From: Rhodocaloribacter litoris
GTDB taxonomy: Bacteria > Bacteroidota > Rhodothermia > Rhodothermales > ISCAR-4553
Reading direction: 5' to 3'
Length of the DNA stretch: 64,000 bases
Assembly: GCF_011682235.2 (NCBI RefSeq)
Contig: NZ_CP076718.1
Location: forward strand, 679,758-743,757
The position numbers and the translations under genes are program-made. Positions 8,890 to 16,737 of the stretch are shown in pieces; position 1 is the first letter of the stretch, and every line of letters begins with the position of its first letter. The notes below the pieces were generated by a model, which made no database searches, was not told where the DNA came from, and saw only the letters and a program-made list of their open reading frames with translations.

Positions 8890-10674
8890 ATGCCCACTTC
8901 GCGTGCTTCTTCCACCGTCGGGACCGGCCGGCTTTACCTTCGGGCAGACGCAGCATGCAGCCTCTACATCGACGGGGAGCACCTGCTCACCCTGAAGGCG
9001 GAAGAACCCGCGTCGCTCGCCGTGCCGGCGGGCACCTGCCTGGTGGAGGCCGTCGACGAGGCGGGAGCGCGCTGGCAACGGCACGTCGAAGTGCGGGCCG
9101 GCCAGGTGCAGGAAGTGACGATCCGCTTCAACGAGGCCGCCCTGCCCGTAGGAGGGGACTCGATGGCCGCCGGCACGAGCCGGATCATCCGCCCCCGCAA
9201 ACGCACCACCGGCGGAACCCGGCCCTGGCGCGCCGTCCTGGTGGTGCTCGTTCTGCTGGCCGCCGCCTGGTACGCCTGGCGCTCCGGATGGCTGCAGGCC
9301 GGCTTCGAGGGCGCCCCGGCAAATCGAACCCCGGCCCCACAAACCGTCACGACCCCCGAGGATACGGACGTCGAGATCCCTCTATCTGCGTCTTCGCCCC
9401 AGGCCGACGTACAGGTCGTGCAGGCGCCGGCGCATGGAACGCTGGCGCTCGACCCCCCCACGGCGCGGTACACACCGGCGGCGGACTTTCACGGCACCGA
9501 CACGTTCCGCTACCGCATCCTCCCTGCTGAAACGGGCACCGGTGCCGACACCTTCACCGTGCAGGTGACGGTCACCCCGGTCAACGATGTGCCGATAGCC
9601 CGCAACGACGAAGGCAACACGGCACCGGGCGAACCCCTCACCCTGGCTGTGCTCGCCAACGACCGGGACGCCGACGGAGACGCGCTGGAGATCGCGGACG
9701 TGACGCCGGCCGAGCACGGGACGGTGGAACGAGCCGGAGACGCCCTTGTGTACCACCCGAATGAGGGCTTTGAAGGCACCGACATCTTCACCTACCGGGT
9801 CACCGACGGGGAGGCCGTCTCAGCACCGGCCACGGTCACCGTCACCGTCCGGCTGGAGCGTATCGACCTCTCGGATCTTTTCGCCCCGCCGCCCCCCGTA
9901 CCGGATGAACCGGACACCTCCATCACACCGGCCCACCTGAACCTTTCGTTCGTGACCGTGCCCGCCGGCTCTTTCCTGATGGGCACCAGCCAGGGCCCCC
10001 CCGACACCCGCCCCCGGCACCGCGTCCAATTCGACGCCCCGTTTCAACTCAGCACCCACGAAGTCACGGTGGAACAGTTCGGCCTCTTCGTGCAGGCGAC
10101 GGGCTACCGAACCGAGGCCGAGCGGATCGGATGGGCCTGGGTCTGGGAGAACGGGTCGTACGTCCAGAAGAACGGGTTGACGTGGCGGAATCCCGGCTAT
10201 CCGCAGACGAACCGGCACCCGGTGGTCTGTGTGAGCTGGAACGACGCCCGCGCCTTTGCAGACTGGGCCGGCGTGCGCCTCCCGACGGAGGCCGAATGGG
10301 AGTATGCCGCCCGGGCCGGCGAGATGGGCCAGCGGCTCGGCGAACGCCGGAACGAGGCCCCCGGCGAAACCACCTGGTACGCCGCCAACGCTGAAGGCCA
10401 TCCCCGGCCGGTCATGCAAAAAGCCCCCAATGCGTGGGGCCTCTACGATATACAGGGCAACGTGTGGGAGTGGGTTCAGGACTGGTACGATGCCGGCTAT
10501 TATGCCCGGAGTCCCCGGCTGGACCCACAGGGTCCCGAAACCGGAACGTTGCGGGTCGTGCGGGGGGGAAGCTGGCGGGACAACGTGGCCGGCTGGCTCA
10601 TCCTTCGTAACAATGCCTCCGAAGGCTTTCGATCCAACGAGATTGGCTTTCGGGTGGCACGGGACGTTCCCTGA
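8890..10674 (+). CDS. Membrane-anchored FGE-sulfatase (SUMF1) domain protein with cadherin-like repeats
   Basis: 594 residues from ATG 8890. The upstream in-frame extension was rejected because it overlaps the promoter and is not protein-like. Residues 12-80 resemble a PEGA-type beta domain. RPRKR at 101-105 precedes one membrane helix (about 114-131), placing the N-terminus in the cytoplasm. Two cadherin/VCBS-like Ig repeats (about 145-325) contain ANDRDADGD and DTFRYR motifs. The C-terminal 245 residues are an FGE-sulfatase domain: VPAGSFLMGT, RLPTEAEWEYAARAGE, NVWEWVQDW and VRGGSW are all present. In Bacteroidota the same fold occurs in the T9SS ring component GldK/PorK, but that is a lipoprotein and this protein is not. 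Its 3' end is 12 bp from the convergent end of the ExbB/ExbD operon, so an envelope-scaffold role is a reasonable inference. No formylglycine-generating activity can be claimed. Confidence 0.88.
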   Translation: MPTSRASSTVGTGRLYLRADAACSLYIDGEHLLTLKAEEPASLAVPAGTCLVEAVDEAGARWQRHVEVRAGQVQEVTIRFNEAALPVGGDSMAAGTSRIIRPRKRTTGGTRPWRAVLVVLVLLAAAWYAWRSGWLQAGFEGAPANRTPAPQTVTTPEDTDVEIPLSASSPQADVQVVQAPAHGTLALDPPTARYTPAADFHGTDTFRYRILPAETGTGADTFTVQVTVTPVNDVPIARNDEGNTAPGEPLTLAVLANDRDADGDALEIADVTPAEHGTVERAGDALVYHPNEGFEGTDIFTYRVTDGEAVSAPATVTVTVRLERIDLSDLFAPPPPVPDEPDTSITPAHLNLSFVTVPAGSFLMGTSQGPPDTRPRHRVQFDAPFQLSTHEVTVEQFGLFVQATGYRTEAERIGWAWVWENGSYVQKNGLTWRNPGYPQTNRHPVVCVSWNDARAFADWAGVRLPTEAEWEYAARAGEMGQRLGERRNEAPGETTWYAANAEGHPRPVMQKAPNAWGLYDIQGNVWEWVQDWYDAGYYARSPRLDPQGPETGTLRVVRGGSWRDNVAGWLILRNNASEGFRSNEIGFRVARDVP

Positions 10675-10686
10675 GCCGGTCTCTCC

Positions 10687-11532
10687 TCAGCGGTCGTGCC
10701 CGTCATTTCCGGATGTCTCACGGCGGGCAGGCGTCCCTGCGTTCTGTGCCGGAGCCGGCGTGGCCGGCCGGTTTTCCGGTCGTCCCGGAACGAAGCCGGC
10801 CGAGATGGCGGCCTCCGGGATATACTCGGTCTCCTCGATGACGTGGTAGAGGTACAGCATGTCGTACAGGACCGAGTCGCTGCGGACAATGTGGATGACG
10901 TCCCGCTGGATGAGGGTATCCGGCTCGGCCGGCGGAGGCGGTACGTACCGCATCGCCTCGGGCTGGTATTCCCACATCTGCATCGTGAACCCGGCATTGG
11001 TCCGCTCGAAACGCAGGCTGATCGGAGCGGCATTGTAATTTCGCTCGATGCTTCGCATGAGGTCATACAGAATGGCATACTCGGCCTGCTGCAGGGTATA
11101 GTTCTCCGGATCGAACGCCTGTGCAGGCACCGGCCCCGAGTCGACCTGGAAATCCGCCTCCAGGGCCCAGCTGTTCATGAACTGTTGCACCTCGTCCGAG
11201 ATGGCCAGGGGATCGATCATAAAGGCTTCCTGGGAGGGATAGACCACCAAGATGTCGTCCGGTCCGTATCCGTTGTTCGTGATGTCGATCACCTCCACGC
11301 GTTCCGGCACCTCGTCCTGCTGGGGAACGATGAAGAGGGCGTCGAGCAGGAACTGGATGTCCTGCGGGTCGGTGATGGCGGCCACGGGGCGGGTCACCTG
11401 ATCGAAGCGCACCGTACCGGCCGGCTGCGCGGCGGCGCCGGGAAGCACACCGCGGCCCAGCGTGGCCATCACCAGCATCAGCAGGCCCGATACGGTTCTC
11501 AGCAGGGAGCGAAACATGGGGACGATGGTCAT
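10687..11532 (-). CDS. Secreted protein of unknown family, last gene of the ExbB/ExbD operon
   Basis: 281 residues. The start is fixed by an ATGA overlap with the stop of the preceding TPR lipoprotein gene. Residues about 6-35 form a signal peptide ending in GAAAQP. The body is acidic and soluble-looking with no catalytic motif recognised, and the C-terminal 30 residues are Pro/Ala/Arg-rich and probably disordered. Its position at the end of a motor-type operon recalls periplasmic accessory proteins such as GldN, but no GldN sequence motif was found. Function unknown; periplasmic location inferred. Confidence 0.75.
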   Translation of the reverse strand: MTIVPMFRSLLRTVSGLLMLVMATLGRGVLPGAAAQPAGTVRFDQVTRPVAAITDPQDIQFLLDALFIVPQQDEVPERVEVIDITNNGYGPDDILVVYPSQEAFMIDPLAISDEVQQFMNSWALEADFQVDSGPVPAQAFDPENYTLQQAEYAILYDLMRSIERNYNAAPISLRFERTNAGFTMQMWEYQPEAMRYVPPPPAEPDTLIQRDVIHIVRSDSVLYDMLYLYHVIEETEYIPEAAISAGFVPGRPENRPATPAPAQNAGTPARRETSGNDGHDR

Positions 11533-13061
11533 TGGTTACCTTGCGCGAGTGCGCGGTATGCCTGCATGTAGCTACGGGCCTGCTCCAGATCGCCCTGCCG
11601 GCGGCTCAGGTTGACAAGCATACGATAGAGTTCTTGCTGATCCTCGAGATTGAGTAGTTCTTTTTCCTCGAGCGCCATGTGCGCATAATTGAGCGCCGAC
11701 TGCAGGTCGTTTTGCAGGATCTTGGCGGCCTCCATGGCCGCGCGAGGACGACCGGACCAGGGGAAACGTGTGCCCTGTTCGAAGTAACTGAGCGCTCCTT
11801 GCAGGCTGCGGCGCTCGGCCAGGTATTCGAGGCCCAGGTTGTAGACGATCGTGCCGTATGCATCGAAGTACGGCACGTAGGTCGTATCGACCGGGCTGCC
11901 GTCGGTGGCCCGGGGCGTACGCTGGTACAGCGCCTGCAGCCGCTCCGCCGCCGTGTCCTTCCGGCCAAGGTTATACTCGATGAGCGCCAGGCGCCAGTCC
12001 GTCCAGTCGCGTGCCTTTTGCGTCTTCAGCCTGGGCTTGAGTTCTTCGAACCCGCGGGCCGCTTCCTCCAGAGCGCCCCGGTCCACGAGTGCCAGCAATG
12101 AATCGCGGGCGAAGTTGGCGGCGAGGTTGCCGTCGTCCCAGTTGATGTATTCGATCTCGCCCTGCACGAACGCCCGCTCGTCTTCGGCCTGGGCCAGGGC
12201 CAGCGCTTCCCGGTAGGCTTCGAGCGCGGGGGCGGCCATGCGCGCCTCCACATAGGCACTGCCTTCGGCCCGCTTCAACTGGTAGAGCTGGGTCGAATCC
12301 AGCGCCACGTCGCCGAACTCGGCCGCCAGGCGATAGGTCTCGGCCGACTTCGCATAGTTCTCGGCAGCCTTGTACCATTGCCCGCTCTCGTAATAGGCAT
12401 TGGCCAGCGAGGCGAACAGGCCATACTGTTCGGGCCGCAACCGGGTCAGCTTTTCCAGGATCGAGATGGCCTCCGTGTACTGGCCGGCACGATTCAGGCG
12501 ACGGGCCTGCAATACGTAGACACTCGCCAGAACGTCCTGGGCCTGCAGGTCATAGGGGTTCAGGCGGATGGCCCGTTCAAAGTGCTGCTGGGCCTCATCC
12601 AGGAGCTGTGCCTGCATCTGCATGAGCTGGAGACTGTCGAGGTCCGTCTGCTGTGCGGCCTGGGCATAGGCCCGGAAGACGCGCGCGCCTTCGTTGAAGG
12701 CCCGGATGGCCGCATAGGCCTGCTCCTCGGAAACCGAGCCGGTCGTGTCCCGGCTCATTTCCAGGTATTCCCACAGCGTGTCGCTGAGGGCCACGTAGTG
12801 GTGTCCCCGGTCGGCTTCCGCACGGGCCTGATCCTGTTGTTCGAAGGGAACGAAGGCCTTCTGCGCCAGCGAGTCGGCCTTTTGCGCGGCCGTGCTGTCC
12901 ACCCCCGGAGGCACCAGCAGCGGGCGCGTCTCCCCGAACGCTCCCTCCGGCAGCACCGGACGCGACGGCACGGACGAACCACTCGAAGCACACCCCACCA
13001 GCAACAGCAAGGTTAGGGGAACGACAAGCGACCTCGATACGACGGAAAGGATGGCGTTCAT
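11529..13061 (-). CDS. TPR outer-membrane lipoprotein of the ExbB/ExbD operon
   Basis: 510 residues from ATG 13061, which overlaps the stop of the TonB-position gene as ATGA. The earlier in-frame start at 13091 would bury the signal peptide. MNAILSVVSRSLVVPLTLLL is followed by lipobox LVGC, so the mature N-terminus is a lipidated Cys at about residue 25. The body is alpha-helical and has at least six TPR-like units (for example ALAEDEARRGFEEL- and YRMLVNLSRRQGDLEQARSY-type patterns) separated by a long helical stretch. It should be a periplasm-facing outer-membrane scaffold. The lipoprotein assignment is seen; the role in the machine is inferred from operon position. Confidence 0.85.
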   Translation of the reverse strand: MNAILSVVSRSLVVPLTLLLLVGCASSGSSVPSRPVLPEGAFGETRPLLVPPGVDSTAAQKADSLAQKAFVPFEQQDQARAEADRGHHYVALSDTLWEYLEMSRDTTGSVSEEQAYAAIRAFNEGARVFRAYAQAAQQTDLDSLQLMQMQAQLLDEAQQHFERAIRLNPYDLQAQDVLASVYVLQARRLNRAGQYTEAISILEKLTRLRPEQYGLFASLANAYYESGQWYKAAENYAKSAETYRLAAEFGDVALDSTQLYQLKRAEGSAYVEARMAAPALEAYREALALAQAEDERAFVQGEIEYINWDDGNLAANFARDSLLALVDRGALEEAARGFEELKPRLKTQKARDWTDWRLALIEYNLGRKDTAAERLQALYQRTPRATDGSPVDTTYVPYFDAYGTIVYNLGLEYLAERRSLQGALSYFEQGTRFPWSGRPRAAMEAAKILQNDLQSALNYAHMALEEKELLNLEDQQELYRMLVNLSRRQGDLEQARSYMQAYRALAQGNQ

Positions 13062-14146
13062 GATTCGATACTCTTTTTGGCTTCGTCCCACCAGGAAAGG
13101 AAGAGCTGGTAGAACCGCTTTGCCCGCGCATCGCCTGCCTCGATCTGCCGGGACTGGATCGAAACGATCTCTCCATCCGAGCGTGATGCGGTTCCTACCC
13201 GCAGCTTACGACTCTGCTGCTGAAAGCTCCGGTCCACGAGATAGGTTGTCTCCGCCTCTTTCACCAGCACGATGTGCACCTCATAGAGGCTCTCCTTCAC
13301 CATGAGGTACAGTTCATAGCGCGTGCCTCCGGCGATGAATTCGACCACGGACGAAAGGTGCTCCGGTGCGGCACCGACGTGTTGCCGTACGCCCGGTGGA
13401 AGCAGGCCCGGATGGCGTTTCATCCACTCGATGAGCAACTTCACGTCGAGGTTCTGGTAATCGCCCTGAAACTCGCTGAGGTCTTTCAGGCCCACCTCGA
13501 AGGCCTTGCTCCCCTGCTCCCCGCTGCCGGCCCGTCCCTGCGTACCGGCCAGGATTTCCCGCCCGGTGCCGAGATCCTCTCCGGAGGTGACGCCAATGCC
13601 CCGGCCCACCCCCTGGCTCATGGCCACGCCGGCATCCGCCACCCCGCTCCGGCGGCCCGCCTGCCCCTGCGGGAGGGCCAGCTCACCACCGGCCAGCGAT
13701 TCGATGCCGCCGATCTTTCCGAGGTCTTCCCGCTTCAGGCGAACCGTCGTGTTCCCTCCGGTAGACGTGTTCAGACGGGTCTCGGTGGACTGGCTCGGCA
13801 AGGGGTTCGGGGCCAGGTCAACCTGGAGGCCTTCCTGCATGATGTCGCTCAGATCCACCCGTTCCGGTGCCTTTCTCGGATTCGGCTCCCGCTGGGCCTC
13901 CTTCGGTTCTTCCTGCTCCTCCGTCGGCTGCGTACGGTCGGGCCGCTGCTCGGCCTTCACGGGCTCGGGCAGCATGCTGACCAACCGCTGGTAGTCGATC
14001 TTGCGGTAAAGGTCGCGCGTGGTCTCGTGGGCGGGCAGGTTGACAAAGGCAAGCAAAAGCATCACGACGGCGACGACCGCGCCCGTAGACCCCAGGGCGA
14101 CGCGACGCTGCTTCGACTGATCGGCACGCGGCTGAAGGAGAATCAT
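13058..14146 (-). CDS. Single-pass inner-membrane protein in the TonB/TolA position
   Basis: 362 residues. A cytoplasmic N-terminus rich in Arg/Lys is followed by one membrane helix (about 18-37), a Pro/Glu/Arg-rich spacer (about 60-95), a Gly-rich low-complexity linker (about 125-215) and a folded C-terminal domain (about 225-362). This is the layout of TonB, TolA or GltG/GltJ-type energy transducers. I do not see the YP..A / G.V motif of a TonB C-terminal domain, so the distal domain may be new. The start is 2 bp after the stop of the second ExbD gene, and its stop overlaps the next ATG. The likely role is to span the periplasm and carry proton-motive work from the ExbB/ExbD pair to the outer membrane. 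Confidence 0.78.
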   Translation of the reverse strand: MILLQPRADQSKQRRVALGSTGAVVAVVMLLLAFVNLPAHETTRDLYRKIDYQRLVSMLPEPVKAEQRPDRTQPTEEQEEPKEAQREPNPRKAPERVDLSDIMQEGLQVDLAPNPLPSQSTETRLNTSTGGNTTVRLKREDLGKIGGIESLAGGELALPQGQAGRRSGVADAGVAMSQGVGRGIGVTSGEDLGTGREILAGTQGRAGSGEQGSKAFEVGLKDLSEFQGDYQNLDVKLLIEWMKRHPGLLPPGVRQHVGAAPEHLSSVVEFIAGGTRYELYLMVKESLYEVHIVLVKEAETTYLVDRSFQQQSRKLRVGTASRSDGEIVSIQSRQIEAGDARAKRFYQLFLSWWDEAKKSIES

Positions 14147-14148
14147 CG

Positions 14149-14592
14149 CTACAGCTTGATCGCCTCCCGGTTGATGTTCTTGAGAATGCCGTTTCGATCA
14201 CAGATGTCGAGCACATCCACCGTGTGTTGCACAATGGACCCCCGGGCCGGATTGATGAGCACGACCGGCTGCCGGTCACGCTGCCGGAGCGCATCGCGCA
14301 CGGCCACCAGGCAGGCCTCCAGCCGGTCCAGCGCCGTCACGTTGTGACAGAACACCTCTTCCCGTTCACGCTCGACGACGGTGAATCGTCCTCCCGGCAG
14401 GATCTCCACGGTGACGAACGAGAGACGCTGCGCATCGGGAACGGTCGCATCCTCGGCACGACCCGGCATCTTGATCTGCGAAAAAATCTGTATGTCCGTG
14501 ATCATCAAAAAACCGAAAAGGATGATCAGGCCGATGTCAATGAATCGGAGCAGAAATCCGCTGCCCCGGGGGATGTAGGACACACGTGCCAT
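14149..14592 (-). CDS. ExbD/TolR-family protein (second of two)
   Basis: 147 residues with one N-terminal membrane helix (about 14-36). The helix contains RFIDIGLIILFGF, in which the Asp matches the proton-carrying Asp of ExbD, TolR and MotB. The periplasmic part (about 45-147) fits the small alpha/beta ExbD domain. It starts 3 bp downstream of the first ExbD stop and ends 2 bp before the TonB-position gene, so translation is probably coupled. The two ExbD copies share the membrane motif but differ strongly in the periplasmic part, which suggests a heteromeric stator like AglQ/AglS or ExbD1/ExbD2. Confidence 0.85.
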   Translation of the reverse strand: MARVSYIPRGSGFLLRFIDIGLIILFGFLMITDIQIFSQIKMPGRAEDATVPDAQRLSFVTVEILPGGRFTVVEREREEVFCHNVTALDRLEACLVAVRDALRQRDRQPVVLINPARGSIVQHTVDVLDICDRNGILKNINREAIKL

Positions 14593-14595
14593 GGA

Positions 14596-14991
14596 TCAGA
14601 GACTTCTGAGTTCGACTTCCAGCTCTTTAGGTAGCCCGAGGTCGTCGCACAGCTGGGCGGCGCTGAGCAGGTGCTCGATGGGAGCCTGCCAGCTGCTGCG
14701 AAGGCGCACGCGCACGGGCACCGTGGTCGCATACTGCGACCGGCGCTGCAACAGGTAAGCCCGAAGCCCCGCGACGCTGTCCAGGCGCCGGGTCTCTTCC
14801 TCGACCAGAAAGGTGCCGTCGGGCTGCACGCCGACGAAAATGATCTCCTCCCCGCTGATCTGGCCGGGGGGCGTCTCGGTGCTCTTCGGCAGTTCGATGG
14901 CGCTCTGCCGGATGGTGGCGATACTGATAAAGCCAAACAGCAGAATCAGCACCACATCGACGAAGCGGAGGATGTATCCGGAAGCATTCAT
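14596..14991 (-). CDS. ExbD/TolR-family protein (first of two)
   Basis: 131 residues. The membrane helix at about 6-28 contains RFVDVVLILLFGF, with the family's essential Asp. A short linker follows, then a periplasmic domain of about 85 residues with the strand-helix pattern of ExbD/TolR. It starts 41 bp after the ExbB-like gene and is followed by the second ExbD after 3 bp. One ExbB with two ExbD genes is the composition of proton-driven motors such as AglRQS in Myxococcus and some TonB systems. Confidence 0.87.
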   Translation of the reverse strand: MNASGYILRFVDVVLILLFGFISIATIRQSAIELPKSTETPPGQISGEEIIFVGVQPDGTFLVEEETRRLDSVAGLRAYLLQRRSQYATTVPVRVRLRSSWQAPIEHLLSAAQLCDDLGLPKELEVELRSL

Positions 14992-15032
14992 AGGCGGTTC
15001 GTCAGAATCACACCGGTCCCTGTTCCGGCCCG

Positions 15033-16667
15033 TCAGTTCTCAAGTCCCATCGCATGAAAGGTCAGCTCGTACGCTTCCACGTGTGCCTTGATGGTGTTGA
15101 GTCCGGGCATCTTGCCCGTCGCGAAGCCGGCCGAAGCGCATCCCCGGTCGTCTGTGGTGACGGTGATCGAGGGCGCACCGTTCGAAAAGGTGCCGTCCCC
15201 TTGCTCGACGGCAAACGTCACGGGGAAGCCGGCTACCGGATTGCCGTAGGCATCCTGCAGGCATACCGCCAGCGGTTTGGGAAGCGCCTGCCCGACGGGG
15301 GCCCCCTGGTTGTTGCCGTGCTGCGCATACTGTTCGGGTGCGCCCGCCCGTGCCATGACCGTCACCTCCCGCGAGAGGTCTCCCCTCTGATCGCCGGCCA
15401 CCTGGATGCGGATCGTTTGCGGGCCAGCCTTCGTGCCCAGGCGCCAGTCGAAAGAGGCCGTGCCGGCATCATTGGTCGAGCATACCAGGCGGTCCTGCCC
15501 GGTGCCGAGCCTGCCCTCGCCCCGGAGCACCTCGACCACCACCTGCTCGCCCGGAACCGGCACCCCGTCCCGTGCCCGTAGCTGTACCTGAAGCCCTTCG
15601 AGCAACGTTCCGACGGTTGCCGAGGCCGGCAGGGCGGTGACGTCCATCTCCTCCACCTGCAACAGCGTCTCGGGAGAGGCCCCGGCCATCGTAGCCACGG
15701 CGGCCCGCGGCGACGGTACCTCTGCCTCAACCACGGCACGGGGAGGCGATGCCGGCCGGACCGCCGTGCCCTTAGATTGCCGGTTGGTCCCCTGCTCAAC
15801 CACCAGGCCCGGCGCAGGCCCCGGCTCGTGCCAGCTCGCCTCCGGGTCGGGCAGCAGTTCTTCTTGCTGCATGGCGATCTCCATGAGCCGGAAACGTAAC
15901 TCGTCGGCCTTGTTGGTGATCTGATCGAGGCGCCGGTTGAAGAAGCTGAAGACCTCCGTCGAACTCAGATTCAGGATGATGCTCACGATGAGCCCGAGCA
16001 ACGTGGTGATGAGTGCCACCCCCATCCCGATCAGGATCTGCTGCTTGTCACTCGTGCCGGCGGAGAAGACCGAGAAGATCCCCCAGACGGTGCCCAGCAG
16101 GCCGAGCGCACCGGCCGTGTCGGAGAGAAAGTCCACCCGGCGCTTGAACGTATCGAACCGGTCTTGCTGAAACCGCACGAAGTTGACGATCTCGTCATGC
16201 AACGTTTCCGCCCGGCCCTGGGTCTGAAACACGTTCAACAACGTGGCGGCGAGACGCGCCATCATGCTGTCGGGCTGATTCGAGACCTTCAGCACGATGC
16301 GGCGCAGATCCATCCCATGGAAGCCGACCCGCTCCAGTACGTTGCCGGCCCGCCGGTCGGCCACGAGCTCATAGACTTTCCCGAAGATCAGGAAAAGCCC
16401 GAGGATCAGGGTGAGGAAAATCGGATACTGGAACCCCTGCGCACCGGAGACCAGGTCCCAGAGATCGTTGAACTGCAATCCCTGTTCGGAGGCTGCCGCA
16501 GAGGTCGTATCCTGCACGGCATCCGCGCTGGCAGCAGCCTCCTGGACCTGCAGGAGAGCAACCGGGCCATGCTCGCTTCCGAGAAGCTCCAAAGGAGCGG
16601 CGTATGCCGCCGGCATCTCACCGAGAATCCCGAGCAGAGCGAAGAGGAAAAAAAATCGGTTCATCAC
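15033..16667 (-). CDS. ExbB/TolQ/MotA-family proton channel with two C-terminal bacterial Ig-like domains
   Basis: 544 residues, about twice the usual ExbB length. Residues 1-24 look like a signal peptide ending AYA. Membrane helices lie at about 80-98, 183-203 and 209-232, with the cytoplasmic loop between the first two as in ExbB. The second helix has the family pattern GALGLLGTVWGIFSVF. After a cytoplasmic helix (235-272) and a Pro/Ala linker come two Big_1/invasin-type Ig-like domains (about 352-438 and 445-540), with signatures such as DAYGNPVAGFPVTF and a DDRGCASAGF turn. With ExbB topology these domains would lie in the cytoplasm, which is unusual. The gene is 70 bp downstream of the PorP-like gene and 41 bp upstream of the first exbD. 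Confidence 0.88.
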   Translation of the reverse strand: MMNRFFFLFALLGILGEMPAAYAAPLELLGSEHGPVALLQVQEAAASADAVQDTTSAAASEQGLQFNDLWDLVSGAQGFQYPIFLTLILGLFLIFGKVYELVADRRAGNVLERVGFHGMDLRRIVLKVSNQPDSMMARLAATLLNVFQTQGRAETLHDEIVNFVRFQQDRFDTFKRRVDFLSDTAGALGLLGTVWGIFSVFSAGTSDKQQILIGMGVALITTLLGLIVSIILNLSSTEVFSFFNRRLDQITNKADELRFRLMEIAMQQEELLPDPEASWHEPGPAPGLVVEQGTNRQSKGTAVRPASPPRAVVEAEVPSPRAAVATMAGASPETLLQVEEMDVTALPASATVGTLLEGLQVQLRARDGVPVPGEQVVVEVLRGEGRLGTGQDRLVCSTNDAGTASFDWRLGTKAGPQTIRIQVAGDQRGDLSREVTVMARAGAPEQYAQHGNNQGAPVGQALPKPLAVCLQDAYGNPVAGFPVTFAVEQGDGTFSNGAPSITVTTDDRGCASAGFATGKMPGLNTIKAHVEAYELTFHAMGLEN

Positions 16668-16737
16668 GGTAACCGGGAAATGAGTGCTATGAACGGAGCA
16701 AATGACATTGCGGGGAAAGAACGCGGGCGCTTCGGTC

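Noticed and set aside
10687-11532. GldN homolog
   Set aside because: Operon position fits, but no GldN sequence motif was recognised; left as unknown.
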